In this document: piece after piece, positions 25,766 to 33,331 of the stretch | Layout: each line of letters starts with the position of its first letter | Numbering within the stretch: the stretch's first letter is position 1 | Assembly: GCA_963795935.1 (NCBI GenBank) | Contig: CAWCJO010000013.1 | Location: 62,001 to 126,000 of the forward strand | Source: JAICMB01 sp963795935 | GTDB taxonomy: Bacteria; Acidobacteriota; Terriglobia; Bryobacterales; Bryobacteraceae | Direction of reading: 5' to 3' | Length of the DNA: 64,000 nt | Made by a program: the position numbers and the translations under genes | Notes under the pieces: model-generated | Database searches by the model: none | Told to the model about the DNA's origin: nothing | What the model saw: the letters and a program-made list of their open reading frames with translations, nothing else

Positions 25766-27440
25766 TGCGGCGTTCTCCTGTATATAAACTTCGGCGAGGT
25801 TGGAGGTTTTCATTAGGCTCGGCGCGGTTTTTCTTTAGTACGAACACGGCCTGGGGACTGTGCGATAACGGGGCTTGCGGCGCGCCTTTATCTCCCCGGA
25901 GGAATAGGATGGCCGTGCCGTCGTCGTCGCTAATGCGCCACTCCGGGCTACGCTTCAGCATTTCGACGAGCGGCCACCGGGGCGGCAACAGGACGGCATC
26001 GAAGCGCCGCCGCTCCATCGTATTGCGCCAGCCGGAAGAGAGCTGTAGTACTCCGAGATATTCCTTACCCAGCGTTTCGCCGTAGAAGTCGCTGCGGCCG
26101 TCAAGATAGACGCGTTGTTGCGGATAATTGCGGAAGATCAAGTAATCCGCCCATTGGTCCGTGGTCAACACGCGCGCCGTCGACAGACGCTGGGCATGGC
26201 GCGCGATCAGCGCTCCCGGAAAGAGATCTTTCGGGAAGTCCCGCGGCCAGTTCAGCGGCGCCAGCGCCAGGACCACGATGACCGCGGGCATCCAGACGGT
26301 ATTTCGCCGGAACGGCGGCGCCAGATCGCGCCCCATGTCGTGCAGGGTCGCCAAAAGCGATCTGCGCGGCAGTTTCCACGCCACCCCATTCCACAGTGAG
26401 CTGAGTTCGCCGGCGATCAGCGGCACGGCCGCGACGCAGAACAGCGGAGCGTGGCGCAGGCTCGTCAATGCGGAGTGCGCCAGGAAGACGATCCACAGCG
26501 CCTCGGAAAGGCGCCGCGCTTGGATCAGAAGAGCGGCTACGAGGAGCCCCCCAATGAGGATCGCTTCGAATTGCAACTCTCCTTCGCCGCGGAACGACGG
26601 CGCCAGAAATTCCTGGACATTGTCGCGGATCCAGCCGGACCGCAAATACTCCATAACGTGCAGGTGCAGCTTGATTCCGTACGGATTAATCAGAGAGGCA
26701 GCCCCGCAAGCCGCCCACAGCAACGAGTATCGTCGCATCGCCGCCCAGCGGCGGACCCCCCATGCCGCTTCCATGGCGCAGCCAACAGCCAACAAAGCCA
26801 GACATGCGAGGAATATGAAAAATCCGCCGTGCAGGTTCACCCACACGACGCTCAAGGGAACCAGAAGCCACACACAGCGGGTGTTCTCGCGTCGATCCAC
26901 ATCAAGCGCCCAAAAAGCCAGCGCAAGAAAAAGGAAGGTGAAAATGTGAGGACGCGCCAGGAAATGGACACTCGAGGCCCCCACGCCGAGCAGAACTACG
27001 GGCAGAGCGACGATAACGTTGGCGCCGCGCCAAAAGGCATGGCGCAGAACGATGGTCGAATAGACGGCAATCACTGCGCCCGCGAACAGAGCCACGCCTT
27101 TCAGGCCCGCGGCGCGGAAAAGCAGCGCGAACACAATGTCGGACAGCCACTCCCAGGCAAACCATGGCGCGTCCGGCTTTGAAAACGAGAACAGGTCGTG
27201 CCCCGGTACGGTGTGGTGGGCGAGAATCCAGTCGCCCGTGCGGATGTGCCAGCCGATATCGGCATCGCCCAGCAAAGCGTCCCAGCCGTGTGGCCCAGCG
27301 GCGAAGGTCCAGATAATCAGCGCGATGAAGAAGCAGTCGGCAAAGGACGGCAGCAACGCTTTCGGTAGCGGGCGCTCCAAGGCGCCCGCGCCCGGCGGCG
27401 CGAGTGGAGGCGCGGCAAGCAATTGCTGCGAAGTAGCCAC
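25752..27440 (-). CDS. Polytopic membrane protein with periplasmic C-terminal domain, glycosyltransferase-C-like topology
   Basis: 562 residues with about ten to twelve hydrophobic helices between residues 30 and 420, then a soluble domain (VLTTDQWADYLIFRNYPQQRVYLDGRSDFYG and following). The first loop contains GDADIGWHIRTGDWILAHH followed by WFAWEWLSDIVFALLF, a layout seen in uncharacterised GT-C-like membrane proteins of Acidobacteria and Deltaproteobacteria. Donor and acceptor are unknown. It is the first gene of the run leading into the Tad operon and overlaps the small gene after it by 14 bp. Start at 27440. Confidence 0.55.
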   Translation of the reverse strand: MATSQQLLAAPPLAPPGAGALERPLPKALLPSFADCFFIALIIWTFAAGPHGWDALLGDADIGWHIRTGDWILAHHTVPGHDLFSFSKPDAPWFAWEWLSDIVFALLFRAAGLKGVALFAGAVIAVYSTIVLRHAFWRGANVIVALPVVLLGVGASSVHFLARPHIFTFLFLALAFWALDVDRRENTRCVWLLVPLSVVWVNLHGGFFIFLACLALLAVGCAMEAAWGVRRWAAMRRYSLLWAACGAASLINPYGIKLHLHVMEYLRSGWIRDNVQEFLAPSFRGEGELQFEAILIGGLLVAALLIQARRLSEALWIVFLAHSALTSLRHAPLFCVAAVPLIAGELSSLWNGVAWKLPRRSLLATLHDMGRDLAPPFRRNTVWMPAVIVVLALAPLNWPRDFPKDLFPGALIARHAQRLSTARVLTTDQWADYLIFRNYPQQRVYLDGRSDFYGETLGKEYLGVLQLSSGWRNTMERRRFDAVLLPPRWPLVEMLKRSPEWRISDDDGTAILFLRGDKGAPQAPLSHSPQAVFVLKKNRAEPNENLQPRRSLYTGERRNARG

Positions 27441-27614
27441 AAATGGAGCATCGGCGCCCGGCGTACTGGGCTTTAGACCGGTCGGGAGGCGCTCCGTCGG
27501 ATAAGCCGTCGTAGAACGTGTTGGCGCGAAGGGCCGCCTTCCCGCGGGCCTGACCCACGCTGGCGTCGTTCTCGCACAGACCGCCCACTCCCGCCGCCCC
27601 GCGAGACCTTTTCG

Positions 27615-27642
27615 GCCCGCAGGGTCTTACCGAACTGCGGGC
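27615..27642. repeat. 8-bp perfect inverted repeat in the glpX upstream region
   Basis: GCCCGCAG (27615-27622) and CTGCGGGC (27635-27642) are exact inverted copies around a 12-nt loop. They lie in the 337-bp divergent region between the membrane-protein gene (ends its 5' side at 27440) and glpX (starts 27778). Nothing else recognisable is present in that region. The dyad could be an operator or an RNA hairpin. Confidence 0.35.
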
Positions 27643-27777
27643 TGCCAGGAGCGCGGGCGCAATTGGTTTACGTTTGACCGCTCCGGACGATTACGGCTCG
27701 GAATCGGAGCGCGGGCGCCGTGCAAGCGCGCGTTCGACACCCGTTGCATGTTATCCTCCACCGGGAGGAGGTGGCGC

Positions 27778-28811
27778 ATGTCCGAGCAAGTAATAACTGC
27801 TGCGGCGGCCACGCCGGCGTTCGACATCGAGCAGAAACTATCGCTGGAACTCGTGCGCGTGGTGGAAGAAGCCGCCGTCGCGGCCGCCCGCACCATGGGC
27901 CAAGGCGACCGCAAAGGCGCCGATCATGCCGCGGTCGAGGCCATGCGCCGCGCCTTCGAGGATGTTCCCATCTCCGGCACCATTGTGATCGGCGAGGGCG
28001 AGCGCGACGAAGCGCCAATGCTGTACATCGGCGAACACGTGGGGGCGCCCCCGACGGCGCCGGCCCGTACCCCGAAATCGACATCGCCGTCGACCCGCTG
28101 GAGGGAACGAATCTCTGCGCCACGGGCGCTCCCAACTCCATTGCCGTCCTGGCGGCTTCCGAGCGCGGCGGCCTGCTGCACGCACCGGACTGCTACATGC
28201 GGAAGATCGTCGCGGGTCCGGCATGCCGCGGCGCGCTCGATATCGACGCTCCCGTCGAGGACAACCTGAAAGCCATCGCAAAACGGCTGGAGCGCAACGT
28301 CAAGGATCTGGTTGTGATGGTTCTCGAGCGCCCCCGCCATGAGCGGCTCATTCAGGACATTCGCGCCGCTGGGGCGCGCATTCGGCTCATCGGCGATGGC
28401 GATCTATCGGCCGGCATCACGGCCGCCATCCGCGGGGCGGGCGTTCACGCCGTCATGGGAACGGGAGGCGCCCCGGAAGGCGTTCTGACCGCGGCCGCCA
28501 TGCGCTGCCTTTACGGCGAGATGGTCGCGCGCTTGGTTGTGGATGGTCCGGAGCTCGAAGCTCGCATGGAGCGCATGGGCATCTCCGATCCGTATCGGGT
28601 CTACCGCGCGGAGGATCTGGCGCCCGGCAACCAGATTATTTTCGTGGCTTGCGGAGTTACCGCCGGAACTTTGTTGCACGGCGTTCGCTTCTTCGGCAAC
28701 GGCTACCGCACGCACTCGATTGTGATGACCCTCGCGCCCAACAAGGTCCGTTTCATCGACACCGTGCACATGCTCAAGGAACCCGGCCCGCGCGGCATCC
28801 GCCTGTACTGA
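27778..28811 (+). CDS. glpX: Class II fructose-1,6-bisphosphatase, one frameshift
   Basis: Gluconeogenic enzyme that dephosphorylates fructose 1,6-bisphosphate with Mg2+ or Mn2+. About 343 residues from ATG 27778, which follows GGAGGAGG. Motifs: GKxxAD-like DRKGADHAAVEAMR, IVIGEGERDEAPMLYIGE, DIAVDPLEGTNLCATG (metal-binding acidic loop), IRLIGDGDLSAGI, GTGGAPEGVLTAAAMRCL and the end VHMLKEPGPRGIRLY. The frame breaks near 28045, in a run of G and C around GGCGCC, and resumes in another frame. Its last 80 bases plus 13 more are duplicated 3.1 kb downstream at 31881-31973. Confidence 0.9.
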
Positions 28812-28823
28812 CGCGCCTGCTTC
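28731..28823 (+). repeat. Direct repeat copy A: glpX 3' end plus 13 bp
   Basis: This 93-bp stretch, covering the last 26 codons and stop of glpX and the 13 bp after it, matches 31881-31973 at 88 of 93 positions. Homology stops abruptly on both sides. Three of the five differences are synonymous third-position changes and the other two lie in one codon (ACC/ATT). The pattern is that of a left attachment-like junction of an inserted segment. Confidence 0.75.
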
Positions 28824-28968
28824 AATACTTGAGACTGAATTATGACGCGCTGCCCGTTGTTTTCGGGCGGGTGGATTGTGGGAGAGCGCGGCGCTAAAGC
28901 GCACCAGGAACTCTGCTATCGCCAATAGATACTCTGATAAACTGTGCCGTGAGGAAGATTGAGGACTT

Positions 28969-29307
28969 ATGCGGGAGCTTGCGCTCTCGGTATTAGCCGC
29001 GATTGTTTATGGCCAAGCCGACTCTGCCCGTTTGGCCGAACAACAAGTTAAGAATCTTGAGGATCAATGGTGCAAAGCGTGGATTGCGGCGGACCCCGCG
29101 GCGCTCGACCGGATTCACGCTGACGACTACGTGGCGGTGAACAACATCGGCGCGCTAGAAGCCCCAAGTCCTCGGTGATTGCCGATGTTCGAGGCGGCCT
29201 TTTCCGGGGAGCGCGACGTGAGCGGAACGTTCCGCGATACCAGCGTGTGCGTGAAGCGGCGGGGCCTTTGGCGAGTGGTTCTGTCCCAGTACACCCGAAT
29301 CAGTTAG
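28969..29307 (+). pseudogene. Decayed SnoaL/DUF4440-like exported protein gene
   Basis: The ATG at 28969 opens an exported N-terminal part (RELALSVLAAIVYGQ) followed by LAEQQVKNLEDQWCKAWIAADPAALDRIHADDYVAVNNIG, the usual first half of DUF4440 proteins. The frame then ends at 29178. The family's C-terminal strand pair, SGTFRDTSVCVKRRGLWRVVLSQYTRIS, is present in another frame up to the TAG at 29305-29307. About 40 residues that should lie between are missing. Loss of an internal block plus a frame change means the gene is inactive. Confidence 0.55.
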
Positions 29308-29355
29308 GAGACCCCCGCGGCTCACTCGTCCATAAGCCCGTAGATTCCAGAGTGG

Positions 29356-29371
29356 GTGAGACGCGTCTCAC
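29356..29371. repeat. 16-bp perfect palindrome
   Basis: GTGAGACG followed directly by CGTCTCAC gives a perfect palindrome without loop. It overlaps the inverted copy of the dispersed 29-bp repeat that starts at 29365. It could bind a dimeric protein or mark a recombination end. It lies in a 144-bp stretch with no gene. Confidence 0.45.
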
Positions 29372-29393
29372 AAAGGGCCTTATTTGCAACGTC
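29365..29393 (-). repeat. Dispersed ~29-bp repeat, copy 1 (inverted orientation)
   Basis: On the minus strand this reads GTTGCAAATAAGG then CCCTTTGTGAGAC. It is a divergent copy of the elements at 30626-30654 and 31116-31144 and keeps the core CCCTTTGTGA. All three copies lie in the accessory segment and none was noticed elsewhere in the window. Confidence 0.45.
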
Positions 29394-29451
29394 AGTTCGG
29401 CGACTGCGGTGTCAGCACACGGCGGACGCTAGAGACAAAGTTGCGGGCTAC

Positions 29452-29787
29452 TTACATAGCATCGATGGCCTCTTGGGATGAAACCTCGGCAATGGGTCCG
29501 GAGTCGTAATCCGCGACGGCTTTGAAATCTTAAGCTTGGGAAAGAAAGCCGCTGGTCCCGCGTAAAGGCTGGATCGTCCTTGGTGAGGCCGAGACATTCA
29601 ATGTTAACGCCTTCATGGGTCTTGACCACCTTGCCGCTGCGCTCAAAGATGATGGCTTGCGCAGCGTGGAATGCAGCGAGATAAACGGCGCGCCCTGCAT
29701 CGTAGTTAAGACCCGCGGCGAGCATAGTCTGGCCGCGTTCAGGTGGTCACCGGCGTTCTGCAAAAATCGTGCAGCTTCCGGAGTCAC
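29452..29787 (-). pseudogene. Degenerate HEPN-domain (HepT-like) toxin gene
   Basis: The GTG at 29787 overlaps the stop of the nucleotidyltransferase gene (GTGA). It opens TPEAARFLQNAGDHLNAAR. The HEPN core LNYDAGRAVYLAAFHAAQAIIF and the RSGKVVKTHEGV segment (Arg and His of the RNase-type motif) are in a second frame. The end, DFKAVADYDSGPIAEVSSQEAIDAM, is in a third frame after an in-frame TAA. Two frameshifts and a nonsense codon make the toxin inactive as read. HEPN proteins of this type are RNases paired with a minimal nucleotidyltransferase. Confidence 0.65.
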
Positions 29788-30125
29788 AGGTCTAGCCCCT
29801 CGCGACGAATTTCGTGCATGAGCGGGGAGCGCTCGCAGTACGCGCCTGCCGGATAGGGTTTGGCGTCAAAGAAAGCGCCGGTTTCATCGATGAATTTGAC
29901 CCGCAGCGCTGCGAGCCTGTGGAGTTCAGCCCAACGGCCGGATGAGCCATTCATGCCGTTCAGAAAAACCGCTAGATCGTAATCGGAGTCCGGTTGTGCA
30001 TCGCCCCGCGCCTGTGAACCAAACAACACAACACGCTCAAGCCGCGCCCCGTACATCTGCGTTAGGGCGGCGCGGAATTTGGCGAGTATGGGGTTGGCTC
30101 GCGTAAGTGCGGGGGCGTCGGTCAT
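29784..30125 (-). CDS. Minimal nucleotidyltransferase antitoxin (MntA-like)
   Basis: 113 residues from ATG 30125. The catalytic signature FGSQARGDAQPDSDYDLAVF matches GSxxRG...SDxDL of minimal nucleotidyltransferases, which AMPylate and silence the HEPN partner. It keeps an intact frame while the downstream HEPN gene does not. The stop codon overlaps the HEPN start. An upstream in-frame start at 30287 is possible but the extra region is unlike the family. Confidence 0.75.
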   Translation of the reverse strand: MTDAPALTRANPILAKFRAALTQMYGARLERVVLFGSQARGDAQPDSDYDLAVFLNGMNGSSGRWAELHRLAALRVKFIDETGAFFDAKPYPAGAYCERSPLMHEIRREGLDL

Positions 30126-30268
30126 GGTGCCTTCTTTTAGCATAGCCGAGGTGTCCAGCAAAGCCCGAAAATCCGCATGCTTAACGGGTCGCAAGTTGGA
30201 CCCATTCTGGAAACGAAATTCGTGACCTATCGGGGCCTGCCCTGAAGGCATGCTATTCAAAAAATAGT

Positions 30269-30595
30269 ATGAAAATTGTACGAGCACTGGCAGTAATCAT
30301 TGCCGCCCTGATTGGCGCGTCGGTTGTGTGGCATCCTCGTACCTGCCAAGCCCACGTTAATAAGGCGGTGGCATTGCAAAACAGACGCCTCCGAGATGGC
30401 GAGAGTCCATCCCTGAGTTGGATTAGCGCGATTGAATGCGACCCGAACAACGCTCAGCGCTCTATACGCGCGAGGCTTCGGCAAATATATGCTGGGGACA
30501 CAGCCGGGGCGCATGGAGATTTCGGGGCTACTCTATCGATTGACCAGCACCACATACAGGCTCAAACGCATTATCCAGTCGGTCTGAAACGGTAG
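30269..30595 (+). CDS. Small exported protein with TPR-like fragment
   Basis: 108 residues from ATG 30269. A signal peptide (KIVRALAVIIAALIGASVVW) is followed by a helical region with a TPR-like spacing: ISAIECDPNNAQRSIRARLRQIYA, then GAHGDFGATLSIDQHHIQAQ. It is short for a TPR protein and ends without a clear second repeat, so it may be a truncated remnant. Base composition is less GC-rich than the housekeeping genes. No family assigned. Confidence 0.4.
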   Translation: MKIVRALAVIIAALIGASVVWHPRTCQAHVNKAVALQNRRLRDGESPSLSWISAIECDPNNAQRSIRARLRQIYAGDTAGAHGDFGATLSIDQHHIQAQTHYPVGLKR

Positions 30596-30625
30596 TCGAG
30601 AACCCTGTTGGCGACGCGCTGCCGT

Positions 30626-30654
30626 GGCGTTGCACAAATGACCCTTTGTGAAAC
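30626..30654 (+). repeat. Dispersed ~29-bp repeat, copy 2
   Basis: GGCGTTGCACAAATGA then CCCTTTGTGAAAC. It contains a perfect 6-bp hairpin, CACAAA and TTTGTG around a 6-nt TGACCC loop. The copy at 31116-31144 differs at 3 of 29 positions. The size and small hairpin resemble REP-type intergenic repeats. Confidence 0.55.
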
Positions 30655-30763
30655 ACGGGCCGGGCATCCTGGCTTGACTCAGGCCCGGCGGTATGTACCA
30701 TGGATTATCTGAGGTACGGGAGGCACGGCCGCCTCCCAAAACAAGAAGTGAAAGGAACCGTTT

Positions 30764-31013
30764 ATGCCGAAGTTCTTGGTGGAAGCGATCTATACAGCCG
30801 AGGGGCACAAAAGGCTGGCCAAGGATAAACCCTCCGGCCGAGAACGATGTCATTCTAATTGCGGATCTGCCGGATGATGTCAGCGCGGCCGCGCTCGGTT
30901 CCGCCGCGTGCGCCAGCGGAATGACGCGCACCAAGACCACGGTCCTGCTGACAGTAGACGAGGCCTATGAGGCGCTCTCCAAACCCGTGTCCTATCGGGC
31001 TGGGGGAGCCTAG
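30764..31013 (+). pseudogene. GYD-domain protein gene with an internal deletion
   Basis: The ATG at 30764, preceded by AAAGGA, opens PKFLVEAIYTAEGHKRLAKD, the start of GYD-domain proteins (PKYLVxxxYTxEG). The next recognisable part, ENDVILIADLPDDVSAAAL followed by TRTKTTVLLTVDEAYEALSK, is the second half of the same family but in another frame and follows after only a few codons. About 35-40 residues are missing at the join near 30830. The gene is therefore broken by a deletion with a frame change. Confidence 0.65.
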
Positions 31014-31115
31014 CTCAACTGAAGAACGGGGTCTGGAGAGTGCCGAAAATCCTGCTTCAATCGGATCGCAAGCGCGTGGCCGTCGGATGTGATCCCGCCC
31101 GGAAGGCATCGGCGG

Positions 31116-31144
31116 GGCGTTGCGCAAACAACCCTTTGTGAAAC
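31116..31144 (+). repeat. Dispersed ~29-bp repeat, copy 3
   Basis: GGCGTTGCGCAAACA then ACCCTTTGTGAAAC, 26 of 29 identical to 30626-30654 in the same orientation. The hairpin is shortened to 4-5 bp by the substitutions. Confidence 0.55.
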
Positions 31145-31231
31145 GGCCGGAGCGACAACGCAAAAAGCGAAGGAGCTACACCGGCTCGGTCGAAGGTATA
31201 TAATTTTAGCCGCCCGGTCGGGGACCAGGCA

Positions 31232-31273
31232 TTGTACGAAGGAACGCCAACGTTGTACGAAGGAGCACCAATG
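31232..31273 (+). repeat. 21-bp tandem duplication carrying the ribosome-binding site
   Basis: 31232-31252 and 31253-31273 are tandem copies, 18 of 21 identical, both containing TACGAAGGA. The second copy ends exactly in the ATG at 31271, so the gene has two Shine-Dalgarno elements 21 bp apart, in the same frame. The first could serve a TTG start at 31232 giving 13 extra residues. Confidence 0.7.
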
Positions 31274-31741
31274 CGCACAAAACTCATCCAAGCATCCTTG
31301 ATCTTAACTGCGGCGGCCCTTGCCGCTTTCGGCGCTGACAACACGCTCGGCACATGGGAGCTAAACGTCGCAAAATCGAAGTACACACCGGCTCCAATGC
31401 CCGTCAAAAGCCTGACGATCACAAGGGAAGGTTCGGATGGCGGCGTCAAGCAGACAACCACCGGAGAACTGGCTGACGGCACAGCCACTAACGCCAGCTA
31501 CACTGCGAAATACGACGGCAAGGATGTCCAAGTCGCGGGCAATGCGCCGTTTGACACGATTGCGATTAAGCGGGTGAATGCCAACACCCTAACGGACGAA
31601 CGCAAGAAAACTGGTGGGCCGTACAAGGCCACCGGTCGAACTGTGGTCTCGAACGGCGGCAAAACGATGACGTGGACTGCCAAAGGCATCAATACTGCCG
31701 ACAAGCCGTTCACACTGGCTTTTGTTTTTGACAAACAATAG
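31271..31741 (+). CDS. Exported lipocalin-like protein of a type frequent in Acidobacteria
   Basis: 156 residues from ATG 31271, with AAGGAG 6 nt upstream and a signal peptide ending at about Ala22 (LILTAAALAAFGA). The mature part begins NTLGTWELNVAKSKYTPAPMPVKS and continues with alternating beta-strand-like motifs (YTAKYDGKDVQVAG, DTIAIKRVNANTLTDERKK, RTVVSNGGKTMTWTAKG). This Gly-Thr-Trp-x-Leu-Asn start and the YDGKD motif are known from small secreted acidobacterial proteins of unknown function. Intact gene inside an otherwise decayed segment. Confidence 0.6.
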   Translation: MRTKLIQASLILTAAALAAFGADNTLGTWELNVAKSKYTPAPMPVKSLTITREGSDGGVKQTTTGELADGTATNASYTAKYDGKDVQVAGNAPFDTIAIKRVNANTLTDERKKTGGPYKATGRTVVSNGGKTMTWTAKGINTADKPFTLAFVFDKQ

Positions 31742-31880
31742 CTGCTGTACGATCTACGCGCGTTACGCCTCTTCGGCGCGAATGCCGGGAAAGGTTCATC
31801 CGCGGCATCGAAGACACGTTCGACGGCGACGCCGTTAACGGAGAAAACGCCGGCAAATGAGCCCTAAGTACGCAAAAGGC

Positions 31881-31973
31881 CTCGCGCCCAACAAGGTCCG
31901 CTTCATCGACATTGTGCACATGCTCAAGGAACCCGGCCCGCGTGGCATCCGCCTCTACTGACGCGCCTGCTTC
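31881..31973 (+). pseudogene. Orphan copy of the glpX 3' end (direct repeat copy B)
   Basis: Encodes LAPNKVRFIDIVHMLKEP and the remaining GPRGIRLY plus stop, identical to the end of glpX except one residue, followed by the same 13 bp. No glpX sequence lies upstream of it. It sits directly before the Nramp-like gene, so it probably marks the original downstream side of glpX, displaced by the 3.06 kb between the copies. Confidence 0.75.
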
Positions 31974-32006
31974 CATTCAGCGCGCCACGGCTTCCCGATT
32001 CCACAG

Positions 32007-33299
32007 ATGACGAAAACGGGACACGATCTCCTTACAAAACGGCCGCGCCGCCCGCGCCGATTCGGACTTGGCCTGCTCTGGTATAAGCTCTTCGCCTTCG
32101 TCGCGATCCTGGGGCCGGGGTTCGTGACGGCGAACGTGGACAACGACCCCGGTGGAATCCTCACGTATTCCCAGGCCGGAGCCAAATACGGCTACGCCCT
32201 GCTGTGGACGCTGATTCCGACGACCATCGCCTTAATCGTGGTGCAGGAAATGGCCGCCCGCATGGGAGCGGCCACGGGGAAAGGTTTGTCCGATCTGATC
32301 CGCGAACAGTTCGGCCTGCGCATGACATTTTTCACGATGCTGGTGTTGGGCTTGGCCGACCTGGGGACCATTGTCGCCGAGTTTGCCGGCATTGCCTCCG
32401 GGATGGGCATTTTTGGCGTCAGTAAATACATTGCCGTGCCGCTGGGGGCGGCGCTGGTCTGGTTCGTCATTGTGAAGGGGTCGTATAAACCGGTCGAGCG
32501 CATCCTGATCCTGTTCTCCCTCATATATCTCGCCTATCCCGTTTCGGCCTACTTCGCCCATCCGGATTGGCAGCAAGCCCTGTTAAGAACCGTAGTGCCG
32601 GAATTCAGAAGCGACCCGCAGTATATCGTGATGGTGATCGGGTTGATCGGAACCACCATTACGCCCTGGATGCAGTTTTATCTGCAGGCTTCCATCGTCG
32701 AAAAGGGAGTCATGCGCAAAGACTACGGCCTGGCCCGCCTGGACGTGATTTTCGGGTGCTTCATCACCGAAATCGTGACCTTTTTTATCGTGGTCGCGTG
32801 CGCGGCCACGCTGTTCAAGTCGGGTCACGGCGAGATTAACGACGCGGCGGAAGCGGCGGTTGCCTTGCGGCCCTTCGCGGGGCAGTTTGCCTCGCTGCTG
32901 TTCGGCATCGGCCTGGTAAACGCATCTTTGCTCTCGGCCGCGATTCTGCCGCTCGCCACCGCCTACAACGTGTGCGAAGGATTGGGTTTTGAAACGGGCG
33001 TGGACCGGCGTTTTTCGGAAGCGCCGGTCTTCTACTCGCTCTACACCGCGCTGATCGTCCTGGGAGCGGGTTTAGTCCTGATTCCCGGCTTGCCGCTGCT
33101 GACGGTGATCCTGCTTTCGCAGGTCGCCAACGGCGTGCTGCTTCCCTTCGTGCTGATCTTCATGCTGCTGCTTGTGAATCGGCCGGAACTGATGGGCGAC
33201 ATGCGCAACGGACAAGGAGCTAACGCCGTTGCCGGAACGACCACGGTCGTCATGATTATCCTGACGGTGATGCTGGTGTGGACCTCGGTTCGTGGGTGA
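32007..33299 (+). CDS. Nramp-family divalent metal transporter with non-canonical binding-site motifs
   Basis: 430 residues, about eleven helices. The Nramp fold is clear: FVAILGPGFVTANVDNDPGGILTYSQAGAKYGYALLW in helix 1 and GLIGTTITPWMQFYLQASIV in helix 6. The canonical DPGN of helix 1 is DPGG, and the (A/M)PH of helix 6 is replaced by TPW, so the metal-coordinating Asn and Met are absent. Those residues set selectivity for Mn2+ and Fe2+ in typical members; divergent members without them include Mg2+ transporters. Starts at ATG 32007 with a weak ribosome-binding site. Not named mntH for that reason. Confidence 0.8.
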   Translation: MTKTGHDLLTKRPRRPRRFGLGLLWYKLFAFVAILGPGFVTANVDNDPGGILTYSQAGAKYGYALLWTLIPTTIALIVVQEMAARMGAATGKGLSDLIREQFGLRMTFFTMLVLGLADLGTIVAEFAGIASGMGIFGVSKYIAVPLGAALVWFVIVKGSYKPVERILILFSLIYLAYPVSAYFAHPDWQQALLRTVVPEFRSDPQYIVMVIGLIGTTITPWMQFYLQASIVEKGVMRKDYGLARLDVIFGCFITEIVTFFIVVACAATLFKSGHGEINDAAEAAVALRPFAGQFASLLFGIGLVNASLLSAAILPLATAYNVCEGLGFETGVDRRFSEAPVFYSLYTALIVLGAGLVLIPGLPLLTVILLSQVANGVLLPFVLIFMLLLVNRPELMGDMRNGQGANAVAGTTTVVMIILTVMLVWTSVRG

Positions 33300-33331
33300 G
33301 CCGGGTTAAGCGGGCAACGCGCGCAAGCGGC

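Noticed and set aside
28824..31880. A transposase or integrase gene inside the accessory segment
   Set aside because: All six frames were read for DDE, tyrosine or serine recombinase motifs and none was found, so no mobile element type was named.
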